64,000 nucleotides of DNA from Rhodococcus oryzae (GCF_005049235.1 NZ_SUMD01000014.1:31032-95031); one strand, 5' to 3'; positions 20,482 through 29,617 are shown, numbered from the stretch's first letter. The notes: a model not told the origin generated them from the letters alone. Made by a program: numbers and translations.

Positions 20482-22211
20482 GACGCCGCCTGCGCGGCGA
20501 GCTGGGACGCGACGATCTCCGCGTAGGTCTGACAACGGTCCACGAGCTCGGCGTGGGTGCCGATCCCCACGATGGCACCGTCCTCGAGCACGATGATCTG
20601 GTCGGCCTCGATGATCGTCGAGACCCGCTGCGCGACGATGATCACGCAGGCGTCCCGGGTGACCGGCGCCAACGCGGCCCGCAGCCGGGCGTCGGTGCTC
20701 AGGTCCAGCGCGGAGAACGAGTCGTCGAACAGGTAGATCTCCGGTTCCCGGACCAGGGCCCTCGCGATCGCCAGCCGCTGCCGCTGCCCGCCGGAGACGG
20801 TGGCGCCGCCCTGCGCGATCGGGGACTCGAGGCCCCCCGGCATGGCCCGGACGAAGTCGGCGGCCTGCGCGATCTCCAGACATCGCCACAGCTGGGCGTC
20901 CGTCGCGTCCGGCCTGCCGTACCGCAGGTTGCTGGCCACCGTTCCGGAGAACAGGTACGGCTTCTGCGGGACCAGGCCGATCGAGGAACGCAGCTGGTCG
21001 GGGTCGATGACCCGGACGTCGGCGGCCCCGACGCGGACCTCACCGCCGGAGACGTCGATCAGCCGCGGGATCAGGTTGAGCAGGGTGGACTTGCCGGATC
21101 CGGTGCCACCGATGATGGCGGTGGTCATCCCGGGTTCGGCCAGGAAGCTGACGTTCCGCAGCACCGGCGCCTCGGCGCCGGGGAAGGCGAAGGTCGCGCC
21201 GCGCATCTCGACGATGCCGCGCTCGCGCCAGCTGGTGAGCGGCTTCGGCGAGGCCTGCACCGACGGCTCGGTGTCGAGGACCTCGGTGAGCCGCTCGGCA
21301 CACACCGAGGCGCGCGGCAGGATCACGGCGATGACGGTCACCATCATCACCGCCATCAGGATCTGCATGATGTAGGCGAGCACCGCGGTGAGCGAGCCGA
21401 TCTGCATGGAGCCCTGGTCGATGAGGTGGCCGCCGAGCCAGAGCACCGCGACGCTGGTGATGTTCGCGATGAGCATCACCATCGGGAGCATCAGCGCCAT
21501 CAGCTTGCCGACCCGCAACGCGGTGCCTGCCAGATCCTCGTTGGCCGCGCCGAAACGCCGCATCTCGTGCGATTCGCGGACGAATGCCCGGACCACCCGG
21601 ATGCCGGTGATCTGTTCGCGCAGGACCCGGTTGATGGCGTCGATCCGCGACTGCATCAGCCGGAACTGCGGGACCATCTTCGAGATCACCAGGTACATCG
21701 CCAGGCCCAGCAGCGGGACCGCGACGGCGAGCACCCAGGCCAGGCCCTGCGACTGACGGATCGACATGACGATGCCGCCGATGCCCATGATCGGCGCCGC
21801 CACCAGGATGGTGCAGCTGATCACCACCACCATCTGAATCTGCTGGACGTCGTTCGTGCTGCGGGTGATCAGCGACGGCGCCCCGAAGTAGCCGACCTCG
21901 CGCGCGGAGAACCGGCCGACCTGGTGCACGACCGCGCCGCGCAGGTCACGACCCATGCCCATCGCGGCGCGGGCGCCGAAGTACACGGCGCCGATGCTGC
22001 ACGCGACCTGCAGGCAGGTGATGAGCAGCATCGTGCCGCCTGTGGAGAGCACCACACCGGTATCGCCCTTGGCGACGCCGTTGTCGATGATCTCGGCGTT
22101 GAGGCTCGGCAGATACAGCGTGGTCAGGGTCGAGATCAACTGGAGCGCAACGACACCCGCCAGGTCACCACCGTAGGGGCGCAGGTAGGTGCGCAGCAGT
22201 GAGTACAACAT
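20478..22211 (-). CDS. ABC exporter half-transporter A (degenerate ATP site)
   Basis: A 577-residue half-transporter with six membrane helices (residues 15-300). The ATPase domain has Walker [10 protein letters not shown] (368-376) and signature VSGGQ (472-476). Walker B is LFDD (494-497), where the catalytic glutamate is aspartate, and the H-loop histidine is glutamine (Q528 in VAQRVS). So the ATP site built on its Walker motifs is probably non-hydrolytic, as in TM287/288-type heterodimers. ATG 22211 is used; a TTG six codons upstream is possible. It is the first gene of the two-gene exporter unit, just downstream of an Rrf2 regulator gene. Confidence 0.9.
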   Translation of the reverse strand: MLYSLLRTYLRPYGGDLAGVVALQLISTLTTLYLPSLNAEIIDNGVAKGDTGVVLSTGGTMLLITCLQVACSIGAVYFGARAAMGMGRDLRGAVVHQVGRFSAREVGYFGAPSLITRSTNDVQQIQMVVVISCTILVAAPIMGIGGIVMSIRQSQGLAWVLAVAVPLLGLAMYLVISKMVPQFRLMQSRIDAINRVLREQITGIRVVRAFVRESHEMRRFGAANEDLAGTALRVGKLMALMLPMVMLIANITSVAVLWLGGHLIDQGSMQIGSLTAVLAYIMQILMAVMMVTVIAVILPRASVCAERLTEVLDTEPSVQASPKPLTSWRERGIVEMRGATFAFPGAEAPVLRNVSFLAEPGMTTAIIGGTGSGKSTLLNLIPRLIDVSGGEVRVGAADVRVIDPDQLRSSIGLVPQKPYLFSGTVASNLRYGRPDATDAQLWRCLEIAQAADFVRAMPGGLESPIAQGGATVSGGQRQRLAIARALVREPEIYLFDDSFSALDLSTDARLRAALAPVTRDACVIIVAQRVSTIIEADQIIVLEDGAIVGIGTHAELVDRCQTYAEIVASQLAAQAAS

Positions 22212-22272
22212 AGGCTTCGAGGCTACCAATCGGCCGCCGCGATCGGCGGTATACGCCGGGCGAACCCGCAGC

Positions 22273-22728
22273 TCAGCGCCTCCGCCACGCCTCCGGGTCG
22301 GCGGTGAGCCGCTCGACGAATCCGGGCAGCCGGCCGCAGGCGATGTCCGCGACGGTGACGCCCTCCAGGACGACCCGCAGGTTCACCCGCACGGCGATCC
22401 ACACGTCGAGCAGCGGGGCGGCGGGCCCGTCGTAGTGCACCTCCTCGGGGCGCTGGCCCCGCACCGAGGCCAGCGGGCCCTCCACGGCCCGGATCACGTC
22501 GGCGACGGTGATCTCGGCGGCGGGCCGGGCCAGCCAGTACCCGCCGTCCGGACCCCGTCTGCTGTGCACCATGCCCGCCCGGCGCAGGTCGCCGAGGACG
22601 GCCTCGAGGAACTTGTGCGGGATCGTCTGCGCGTTCGCGAGGTACTCCGCCTTCGCGGGCGCCTCCCCCGCCGCAGCCAGTTCGACCAGGGTGCGCACGG
22701 CGTAGTCGACCTTCGCGGTGATGTGCAC
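22273..22728 (-). CDS. Rrf2 family transcriptional regulator
   Basis: A 151-residue regulator starting MHITAKVDYAVRTLVELA. A winged helix-turn-helix follows (AEYLANAQTIPHKFLEAVLGDLRRAGMVHSRRG, about residues 28-60) and then GGYWLARP. Only one cysteine is present (in DIACGRLPG), so an IscR/NsrR-style three-cysteine iron-sulfur cluster is unlikely. It is divergent from a cysteine leader peptide and an SsuD-type monooxygenase, with a symmetric site in between. A role in sulfur control similar to CymR is therefore plausible. The ABC exporter pair lies 61 bases downstream on the same strand. Confidence 0.85.
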   Translation of the reverse strand: MHITAKVDYAVRTLVELAAAGEAPAKAEYLANAQTIPHKFLEAVLGDLRRAGMVHSRRGPDGGYWLARPAAEITVADVIRAVEGPLASVRGQRPEEVHYDGPAAPLLDVWIAVRVNLRVVLEGVTVADIACGRLPGFVERLTADPEAWRRR

Positions 22729-22765
22729 GGCTTCCCCCTCGCCTCACCGGTCCGTCCGGCGGTTG

Positions 22766-22789
22766 ATTCCTACCATCGCGGTATGAAAT
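22766..22789. promoter_or_regulatory. Candidate Rrf2 operator
   Basis: TACC (22771-22774) and GGTA (22780-22783) form an inverted repeat that extends with ATTC on the left and GAAAT on the right. It sits between the divergent Rrf2 and leader/ssuD genes. Confidence 0.45.
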
Positions 22790-22838
22790 CGGGCAAGCGC
22801 AGTTGACAGGCCACGCACGCCACTGCCAGCCTGGACGC

Positions 22839-22913
22839 ATGTCCGGCAACCCTGCGCTCACGGTGCGACGCCACGTCGACCTCCTGCGCGTTGCCGCCGC
22901 GCTCTGTCAGTAG
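22839..22913 (+). CDS. Cysteine leader peptide (24 aa)
   Basis: A 25-codon ORF encodes a peptide with the segment RRHVDLLRVAAALC at residues 10-23. This is the typical pattern of actinobacterial cysteine-responsive attenuation peptides that precede sulfur-assimilation genes. The single cysteine codon (TGT) is the last but one sense codon. Slow translation there when cysteinyl-tRNA is scarce would allow expression of the downstream gene. The SsuD-type monooxygenase starts 93 bases after the stop. No clear terminator or anti-terminator pair was worked out between them. Confidence 0.75.
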   Translation: MSGNPALTVRRHVDLLRVAAALCQ

Positions 22914-23006
22914 CGATCCGCCCCACTCCCCCTCCCGCGACCGGGCCCCAACGGCTCGTCGACCGGCGCGCGCACGCCCGCCGCACTGACATCTCGGAGC
23001 ACCTTC

Positions 23007-24125
23007 ATGAGCATCGACCTGCACTGGTTCCTGCCCACCGCCGGCGACGGCCGCGGCATCGTGGACAACTCGAACTCCTCCACCGCCGATCCCAGGACCG
23101 CCGGGAACCGGGCCCCGACCCTCGAGTACCTGACCCAGGTCGCCCGCGCCGCCGAGCAGGCCGGGTTCACCGGCGTGCTCACCCCAACCGGGACGCACTG
23201 CGAGGACGCCTGGCTGACCACGGCCGCCCTGATCCCGCTGACCGAGCGGCTCAAGTTCCTTGTCGCGTTCCGGCCCGGGGTCATCTCGCCGACGCTGGCC
23301 GCGCAGATGGCCGCCAGCTACCAGCGCCTGTCCGGCGGGCGACTGCTGCTCAACGTGGTGACCGGGGGCGACTCGCAGGAGCAGCGGAGTTACGGCGACT
23401 GGCTGACCAAGGACCAGCGCTACGCCCGCACCGCCGAGTTCCTGCAGGCCCTGCGCGGGACGTGGGGCGAGGCCCCGTTCGACTTCGACGGCGAGCACTA
23501 CAAGCTGGTCGGCGCGACCACCTCGGCACCGCCGAACCCGGTGCCGCCCATCTATTTCGGCGGTTCCTCCGCGGCGGCGCTGCCGGTGGCGGCCGGTCAC
23601 GCCGATGTGTACCTCACCTGGGGCGAGCCGCCTGCACAGGTGGCCGCGAAGATCGCCGCGGTCCGCGAGCACGCCGAACGGGCCGGCCGCACCATCCGGT
23701 TCGGCATCAGGCTGCACGTGATCACCCGCGACACCTCGAGGCAGGCATGGGATGTCGCCGACACGATGCTCGCCGGCCTCGACCCCACCGCGGTCGCCGA
23801 GGCCAGCGCCCGGTTCGCACGGTCCGAGTCGGAGGGACAGCGGCGGATGGCGGCCCTGCACGGCGGCAGCACCGCGTCGCTGGAGATCTCACCGAACCTG
23901 TGGGCCGGCGTCGGGCTGGTCCGCGGCGGGGCGGGCACCGCGCTGGTCGGCAGCCACGAGGAGGTTGCGGACCGGATCGAGGAGTACCACTCGCTTGGGC
24001 TGGACGAGTTCGTGCTCTCCGGGTACCCGCACCTGGAGGAGGCGTACTGGTTCGGCGAGGGGGTGCGGCCGATCCTGGCGCGCCGGGGCCTGCTGGCGGA
24101 TGAGCGGGCGCTGATCCCGGCGTGA
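23007..24125 (+). CDS. ssuD: LLM-class flavin-dependent monooxygenase, alkanesulfonate monooxygenase-like
   Basis: A 372-residue FMNH2-dependent luciferase-like monooxygenase close to SsuD. Motifs include LHWFLPT at the start, FLVAFRPGVISPTLAAQM near residue 85, LLLNVVTGGDSQEQRSYGDWL near 115, PPIYFGGSS near 180 and the C-terminal LSGYPHLEEAYWFGEGV. It would release sulfite from alkanesulfonates. ATG 23007 has GGAG 9 bases upstream. No ssuA, ssuB, ssuC or flavin reductase gene is adjacent, so transport and reduced flavin come from elsewhere. The leader peptide and Rrf2 neighbour support control by sulfur supply. Confidence 0.87.
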   Translation: MSIDLHWFLPTAGDGRGIVDNSNSSTADPRTAGNRAPTLEYLTQVARAAEQAGFTGVLTPTGTHCEDAWLTTAALIPLTERLKFLVAFRPGVISPTLAAQMAASYQRLSGGRLLLNVVTGGDSQEQRSYGDWLTKDQRYARTAEFLQALRGTWGEAPFDFDGEHYKLVGATTSAPPNPVPPIYFGGSSAAALPVAAGHADVYLTWGEPPAQVAAKIAAVREHAERAGRTIRFGIRLHVITRDTSRQAWDVADTMLAGLDPTAVAEASARFARSESEGQRRMAALHGGSTASLEISPNLWAGVGLVRGGAGTALVGSHEEVADRIEEYHSLGLDEFVLSGYPHLEEAYWFGEGVRPILARRGLLADERALIPA

Positions 24126-24154
24126 GCCGGGCGGGGCGTCTGCGGCCGACCGGA

Positions 24155-24706
24155 CTACAGCCGCAGCACGCCCATCGCCGCGTCGAGCAGCACCCGCAAG
24201 AGCTCCTCGTCGTCGGCCTGCGGCACCGCCGCGTTCGCCGACAGCGCCGTGTTGAGCACCTCCAGCGCCGCGACCGCGCGGATCGTGGACTCCGTTGGGG
24301 CGTCCGGGCCCGCCAACCAGATGTTGATCCGCCGGTTGATCTCGATCAGCTCGGGCAGGATCGGGCCGAGGGTGGCGGTCATCGCGGAGGCGTCCCGGAC
24401 GAACAGCGACCCCTCCGCGCGGTGGTTGAGCAGCCCGATCAGATAGCGGCGCAACACCTCCCGGATGCCGTCCGCGGTGTGCGGCGCCTGATCGAGCACG
24501 TCGGCGACGTCACGCATGACGAACAGGATCGGGGTCACGATGGCCAGCAGCAGGTCGGCCTTGGAGGCGTAGTGGTAGTAGAGCGAGGCCTTGGTGATGC
24601 CGACCTCGTCGGCGATCTCCCTCAGGCTGGTCTGCTCGACGCCCTTGGCGATGAACTGCCGGAGCGCCGCCTCCCTGATGGCCGACCTGGTATCTCGCGC
24701 GCCCAT
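24155..24706 (-). CDS. TetR/AcrR family transcriptional regulator
   Basis: A 183-residue repressor with helix-turn-helix FIAKGVEQTSLREIADEVGITKASLYYHYASKADLL (about residues 18-53). It is divergent from an MMPL transporter, with a palindromic site in the gap. It most likely represses the transporter and itself. The ligand is unknown. Confidence 0.88.
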   Translation of the reverse strand: MGARDTRSAIREAALRQFIAKGVEQTSLREIADEVGITKASLYYHYASKADLLLAIVTPILFVMRDVADVLDQAPHTADGIREVLRRYLIGLLNHRAEGSLFVRDASAMTATLGPILPELIEINRRINIWLAGPDAPTESTIRAVAALEVLNTALSANAAVPQADDEELLRVLLDAAMGVLRL

Positions 24707-24822
24707 CGTCGACCACCTCTCTTCCTCCGGTCCGGTCCGAACACACCGGCACCTTAAGGCCCCGCGCAGCGCGGCGACGAATCATTCCAGTTGTCGGCCA
24801 CCCGAATGGGTGCGTAGTCTAC

Positions 24823-24838
24823 CTACCGCACGGTAGGC
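24823..24838. promoter_or_regulatory. Candidate TetR operator for the MMPL gene
   Basis: CCTACCG-CA-CGGTAGG is a perfect 7-bp inverted repeat with a 2-base centre. It lies between the divergent TetR gene and the MMPL ATG at 24869. Confidence 0.65.
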
Positions 24839-24868
24839 AAACTTGCAGAACGCGGTGTGGAGGGGCAC

Positions 24869-27031
24869 ATGTTCGGGAAACTTGCTCGATTCGTTGTACA
24901 CAATCCATGGAAAATCATTGCGGCGTGGATCATCGCCGCCGTCGCGGTCGTGGCGCTCGCGCCCACGCTGACCGACGTGCTCAACAAGGAGCAGTCCGGC
25001 TTCCTGCCGGACACCTACGAGTCCATTCAGGCACAGCACCTCGCCGAGGAGCAGTTCGGGAAATCCGAGGACGCCACGGCGACCATCGTGATCAAGCGCG
25101 AGGACGGGCAGCCGCTCTCCGCGGAGGACCAGGCCAAGGTGGAGGGCCTGGCCGGTTCGATCAACGCGACCGGTATCGATCGGGTCGTCGTCGCCGAGAC
25201 CGGACCTCAGGCACTCGCCGAGAACAAGGAAGTCCAGCTGGTCAGCGTCGGACTCCAGGGCATGCCCGACGAGAAGCCGGTCGGCGAGGCGGTCAAGGAG
25301 ATCCGCAAGATCGGCGGCGAGACACTCGCGGACAGCGGCCTGCGGATGTCCGTCACCGGTGATGCCGCCCTCATGGTCGACAACGAGGAGGCGTTCAAGA
25401 ACGCCGAGGCGATCATCGGCATCGTCACGGTCCTGCTGATCATCGGGCTGCTGCTGGTCATCTACCGCAGCCCCGTCGCGGCCCTGCTGCCGATCGTCTC
25501 GGTCGGCATCGTCTCGTCCATCGCGCCCGGGATCATCGCCCTGGTCGCGAAGGGCACCGGTCTGCAGGTCGACCAGTCGCTGCAGATCATCCTGACCGTC
25601 GTGCTGTTCGGCGTCGGCACCGACTACATCCTGTTCCTGTTGTTCCGCTTCCGTGAACGGCTGCGGGCGGGCGAGGAGAAGACCACCGCACTGATCCATG
25701 CGGTGGAGCGGGTCGGCGAGGTCATCGCCTCCGCGGCTGGCGCGATCATCGTGGCGTTCTGCGCGCTGCTGCTCGCGATCTTCGGTGCGTTCCGCAGCCT
25801 CGGCCCCGGCCTGGCCATCGGCGTCGGCATCATGGCGCTCGCGTCGCTGACGCTGATCCCCGCGATCGTGTCGCTGATCGGCACCAAGGTGTTCTGGCCG
25901 TCGAAGTCCTGGCAGAAGGAGCCCAAGGGCACCGTCTTCGCCAAGCTCGGCGCGTTCACCGGCCGCCGCCCCGGCGTGGTCGCACTCGTCTCCGGCGGAC
26001 TGCTCGTCGTGATGGCGCTGGGCATGCTCGGCTTCAAGACGGACTACGACCAGCTCGGTCAGCTGCCGTCCACCACGGAGTCGGCACGCGGCATCAAGGA
26101 CCTGCAGTCCGGGTTCCCCGCGGGCGCACTCAACCCGACGCTGGTGTACCTGCACTCCACGGACGGCTCCCCGCTTGACCCGGCCGAGGTGGAGCGGGTG
26201 GCGAAGGAACTGACCACCTCCACCGGCATCGGCGGCGCCATGCCCGCGAACGAACAGGGCGACCTCGGACTGATCTCCAAGGACGGCAGCACCGCGCAGA
26301 TCAACCTGCTGCTGGAGTACAGCCCGCAATCCAACGAGGCGCTCGACGCGGTCGACCCGCTGCGCGAGGCAGCGCACGCCGCCGCACCGGAGGGCACCGA
26401 GGTGCTGGTCGGCGGGCCCACCGCGGCGTTCACGGACATCCGCGACGCGAACAACCGCGACCTGTCGGTGATCTTCCCGGTCGCAGGCGTGCTGATCGCG
26501 CTGATCCTGGCGCTGCTGCTGCGTTCGCTGGTGGCGCCGCTCTACCTGATGGCCTCGGTGGTGCTGGTGTTCTTCTCCACCATGGGTGCGACGGCGTTCC
26601 TGTTCAGCGTGGTCGGTGATCGGCCGGGCATCTCGTTCTCGCTGCCGATCATGCTGTATCTGTTCGTGGTGGCGATCGGAACGGACTACAACATCCTGAT
26701 GATCGCCCGACTCCGCGAGGAGGCACGCGAGGGCCGAAGCCCCAGGGAGGCAGCCCGATTGGCCATCGAGCACGGCGGGCCCTCGGTCGGTGCGGCGGGC
26801 ATCATCCTCGCAGGCACCTTCGGGTCGATGATGCTGTCCGGCATCGCCATGATGACCGAGATGGGCTTCGCGGTGGCGCTGGGCATCCTGCTCTCGTCGT
26901 TCGTGATGTCGATGTTCCTGGTGCCCTCGATCACCGCGCTGCTGGGCCACAAGGCCTGGTGGCCCGGCCACGGTGACGCCGTCACCGAACACGGCCGTCC
27001 CGAGGAGGACCTGGAGCCCGCGCGGGTCTGA
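24869..27031 (+). CDS. MMPL family (RND-type) transporter
   Basis: A 720-residue polytopic protein with twelve predicted helices in two MMPL halves. The N-terminus is KLARFVVHNPWKIIAAW, then a large outer loop (residues 35-175). A five-helix block with GVGTDYILFLLFRFRE (near 250) follows, then a second outer loop and a second block with AIGTDYNILMIARLREE (near 610). The two GTDY motifs are the conserved proton-relay aspartate/tyrosine positions of MMPL proteins. Such proteins export lipids or lipophilic compounds across the inner membrane. ATG 24869 has GGAGGGG just upstream. Control by the divergent TetR gene is likely. Confidence 0.92.
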   Translation: MFGKLARFVVHNPWKIIAAWIIAAVAVVALAPTLTDVLNKEQSGFLPDTYESIQAQHLAEEQFGKSEDATATIVIKREDGQPLSAEDQAKVEGLAGSINATGIDRVVVAETGPQALAENKEVQLVSVGLQGMPDEKPVGEAVKEIRKIGGETLADSGLRMSVTGDAALMVDNEEAFKNAEAIIGIVTVLLIIGLLLVIYRSPVAALLPIVSVGIVSSIAPGIIALVAKGTGLQVDQSLQIILTVVLFGVGTDYILFLLFRFRERLRAGEEKTTALIHAVERVGEVIASAAGAIIVAFCALLLAIFGAFRSLGPGLAIGVGIMALASLTLIPAIVSLIGTKVFWPSKSWQKEPKGTVFAKLGAFTGRRPGVVALVSGGLLVVMALGMLGFKTDYDQLGQLPSTTESARGIKDLQSGFPAGALNPTLVYLHSTDGSPLDPAEVERVAKELTTSTGIGGAMPANEQGDLGLISKDGSTAQINLLLEYSPQSNEALDAVDPLREAAHAAAPEGTEVLVGGPTAAFTDIRDANNRDLSVIFPVAGVLIALILALLLRSLVAPLYLMASVVLVFFSTMGATAFLFSVVGDRPGISFSLPIMLYLFVVAIGTDYNILMIARLREEAREGRSPREAARLAIEHGGPSVGAAGIILAGTFGSMMLSGIAMMTEMGFAVALGILLSSFVMSMFLVPSITALLGHKAWWPGHGDAVTEHGRPEEDLEPARV

Positions 27032-27053
27032 CCCCGCCGAGCCGAAAACGACA

Positions 27054-27095
27054 CAGGGCCCGCCCTTTCCGTCATCACGGAAAGGGCGGGCCCTG
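27054..27095. terminator. Two-way terminator after the MMPL gene
   Basis: A perfect 19-bp stem (27054-27072 with 27077-27095), loop CATC, lies between the convergent MMPL and lipoprotein genes. Confidence 0.88.
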
Positions 27096-27111
27096 CTCGT
27101 TGTCGAAGGGA

Positions 27112-27576
27112 CTAGCTGGCCCAGGCGGCCCGGTGGCTGTCGGCCGGCTGTGCCGGATCCCAGTTCTCGGCCTGGAAGTTGGTCGTGTGGACGGAGTCGC
27201 CGCCGACCTCCGTGACGGTCAGCACCCCGATCATGGAACCGAGCAGCGACGGCTTCGCGGTCACGGCGATCGCGGAGGCGGTGTCCTTGAGCGCATCGCC
27301 GTCGAGGTCGCTCGCGCAGACCCGGACCGTGAGATCCACGGTCGACGGGGTCTGTCCGCTGTTCAGCTTGGTGACGGCACCGTCGACGGTGACGCCGGAG
27401 GGCAACGTCGCGGACTTCGCGATCACGGTCGCGGTGGGATCGTCGGCGCTGGCGTCGCCGGGGCAGGTTGCGGTGGGAGCGGCGGAGGCCTCGGCCGCGG
27501 ACGAGGTGTCCTCGGAGCTGCAGCCGGCAAGAAGGAGAGTGGCCCCGAGTGCGAGGGCGGTCACAGTGCGTTTCAC
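27112..27576 (-). CDS. Small lipoprotein
   Basis: A 154-residue protein with a lipoprotein signal: VKRTVTALALGATLLLAGCSS, with the lipobox cysteine near residue 19. A serine/alanine-rich linker follows, then a beta-rich domain of about 110 residues with two cysteines (TATCPG and VRVCASD). The domain resembles small actinobacterial lipoproteins of unknown role. GTG 27576 directly precedes the signal sequence; no strong ribosome site is seen. It sits between a convergent MMPL gene and a divergent hydroxylase gene. Confidence 0.72.
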   Translation of the reverse strand: MKRTVTALALGATLLLAGCSSEDTSSAAEASAAPTATCPGDASADDPTATVIAKSATLPSGVTVDGAVTKLNSGQTPSTVDLTVRVCASDLDGDALKDTASAIAVTAKPSLLGSMIGVLTVTEVGGDSVHTTNFQAENWDPAQPADSHRAAWAS

Positions 27577-27667
27577 CCGGTCATTGTGGATGCAAATGTC
27601 GGCGCCCGCATCACGGGGGGTGAACATTCGGTGACAGCGTCCCGTATCGCAGGTCACACTGCTCTTC

Positions 27668-28567
27668 ATGTGGGAATCCCTGCCGGAATGGTGGAACTCG
27701 CTGCCGGCGCCGCTGCGCGACCCGGTCGCCTTCGCCATCCCCTTCTTCGTCCTGTTCCTCGCCCTGGAATGGGCAGCGGCCCGGTACCTCGCCGCTCCTG
27801 AGATGAGTGCGGACGGGCGGGCTCATCCCCCGCGCGGCGGCTACGACGCAACGGACGCGCGGACCAGCATCTCGATGGGCGCGGTGTCGGTGCTGACCAG
27901 CGCGGCATGGAAGGCGCTCGCCCTGGTCGGGTACGCCGCGATCTACGCGTACCTGGCGCCGTGGCACCTGCCTGCGGACGCCTGGTACACCTGGGTGATC
28001 CTGATCGTCGGCGTCGACCTGTTGTTCTACTGGTATCACCGGATCGCCCACCGCACCCGGATCGTGTGGGCCACCCATCAGGCGCACCATTCCAGTGAGT
28101 ACTTCAACTTCGCGACCGCACTGCGCCAGAAGTGGAACAACAGCGGCGAGATCCTGATGTGGATCCCGTTGCCGCTCATCGGAATCCCGCCGTGGATGGT
28201 CTTCGTCGGGTTCTCGATCAACCTGGTGTACCAGTTCTTCGTGCACACCGAGCGGGTTGACCGGCTACCCCGACCGTTCGAGTTGGTGTTCAATACGCCG
28301 TCGCACCACCGGGTTCATCACGGCTGCGACCCCGCGTATCTCGACAAGAACTACGCGGGCATCCTGATCATCTGGGACCGCATGTTCGGCACCTTCACTC
28401 CCGAGACGCATCGGCCCACCTACGGGCTGACCACACCGGTGCGCACCCACAACATCCTCACGCTGCAGGGACACGAGTACGCCGCCATCGGCCGCGACGT
28501 GCGTGCCGCCAGGTCGTGGCGGGAGCGATTGGGGTACGTGTTCGGCCCGCCGGGATGGACCCCCTGA
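27668..28567 (+). CDS. Sterol desaturase / fatty acid hydroxylase family membrane protein
   Basis: A 299-residue membrane di-iron protein. Histidine clusters are present in the expected order: YHRIAHR near residue 120, HQAHHSSE near 137 and HHRVHHG near 216. Membrane helices flank them (about residues 15-35, 75-95 and 110-130). The family hydroxylates or desaturates lipids using O2. The mycobacterial members' substrate is unknown. ATG 27668 is 91 bases from the divergent lipoprotein start. Confidence 0.87.
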   Translation: MWESLPEWWNSLPAPLRDPVAFAIPFFVLFLALEWAAARYLAAPEMSADGRAHPPRGGYDATDARTSISMGAVSVLTSAAWKALALVGYAAIYAYLAPWHLPADAWYTWVILIVGVDLLFYWYHRIAHRTRIVWATHQAHHSSEYFNFATALRQKWNNSGEILMWIPLPLIGIPPWMVFVGFSINLVYQFFVHTERVDRLPRPFELVFNTPSHHRVHHGCDPAYLDKNYAGILIIWDRMFGTFTPETHRPTYGLTTPVRTHNILTLQGHEYAAIGRDVRAARSWRERLGYVFGPPGWTP

Positions 28568-28610
28568 CACCACCGCCCGGGGATGGCCCGCGTCACACTT
28601 CACGTGTTAA

Positions 28611-28626
28611 CTTACTCAAAAGTAAG
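28611..28626. promoter_or_regulatory. Palindrome upstream of the secreted lipase
   Basis: CTTACT-CAAA-AGTAAG, a perfect 6-bp inverted repeat, lies 24 bases before the lipase ATG in an A+T-rich patch. It is TetR-operator-like. Confidence 0.5.
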
Positions 28627-28649
28627 AACGCGCGGCGACGGGGGAACCG

Positions 28650-29612
28650 ATGGCAATCCGAGATCGAGGTCTGCGGGCGGGCATGGCGCTGATCGGCCTA
28701 CTGGCCGCCGTCACAGCCGGGACCGGCGCCGCGGCAGCCGAACCGGCGAGCGGTCCGCTTCCCGTCCCCTTCGACCTCGGCGCCGGGCTCCGAGCCCTGC
28801 CCTTCCCCGAGGTGGTGCCGCCGGGCGCGAACGATCCGACCTGCCGCCCGTCCGCCGCCCACCCGAACCCGGTGGTCCTGGTGAACCCGACCTTCGCGAC
28901 GCAGGCGACCGCGTGGCAGGCAGGCGCGCCCTACCTGCGCAACAACGGCTACTGCGTCTACACGTTCAACTTCGGCAACCCCGTCTGGGTGTCGGAGATC
29001 CCCGTCCAGGCGCTCGGCGACATCCGCGAATCGGCGCGAGTGCTGTCCGGCACCGTCGATCGGGTGCTCGCGGCCACCGGCGCAACGAAGGTGGACCTCG
29101 TCGGCCACTCCCAGGGCGGCGGGGTGCTCTCGCACTACTACCTCAACGCCCTCGGCGGAGATCAGAAGGTGGACAAGCAGATCGGGATCTCGCCGAGCGC
29201 CCACGGCACCACGCTCAGCGGGGGCGTCTATGTCCGCAGCCTCGTCCCGCCGGTGGGCCGCACCCTCTACGACGTGGTCACCGGACTCACCCCGGCCCTC
29301 ACCCAGCAGGCATCGGGTTCCGAGCTGATGGCGCAGACCTACGGCAACGGTGACACCAGGCCAGGTGTCCGGTACACGACGATCGTGACCGAGTACGACG
29401 AGGTGGTGACCCCGTACACCGAGCAGTTCCTCACGGGCTCGAACGTCACGAACATCCTGCTGCAGGACGGCTGCGAGGCGGACAGGTCCGAACACCTCTC
29501 GTCGCTCTACAGCGAAAGGGCCTGGCGGTTCGTGCTCAATGCCCTCGATCCGGATCACCAGACTCCGGTGCCGTGCTTCCCCGTCGACCCGTTCTTCCCG
29601 AACGTGAAGTAG
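28650..29612 (+). CDS. Secreted lipase / alpha-beta hydrolase (lipase class 2-like)
   Basis: A 320-residue exported hydrolase. The signal peptide spans roughly residues 1-34 (hydrophobic core GMALIGLLAAVTAG, then AAAAEPA). The nucleophile elbow GHSQGG lies near residue 153. A plausible acid is in TEYDEVVTPY near residue 250, and a histidine in SEHLSSLY near 284. Four cysteines could form two disulfides. It resembles the lipase class 2 / EstA proteins of mycobacteria and rhodococci. ATG 28650 follows GGGGGAA. Confidence 0.85.
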   Translation: MAIRDRGLRAGMALIGLLAAVTAGTGAAAAEPASGPLPVPFDLGAGLRALPFPEVVPPGANDPTCRPSAAHPNPVVLVNPTFATQATAWQAGAPYLRNNGYCVYTFNFGNPVWVSEIPVQALGDIRESARVLSGTVDRVLAATGATKVDLVGHSQGGGVLSHYYLNALGGDQKVDKQIGISPSAHGTTLSGGVYVRSLVPPVGRTLYDVVTGLTPALTQQASGSELMAQTYGNGDTRPGVRYTTIVTEYDEVVTPYTEQFLTGSNVTNILLQDGCEADRSEHLSSLYSERAWRFVLNALDPDHQTPVPCFPVDPFFPNVK

Positions 29613-29617
29613 GAGGT

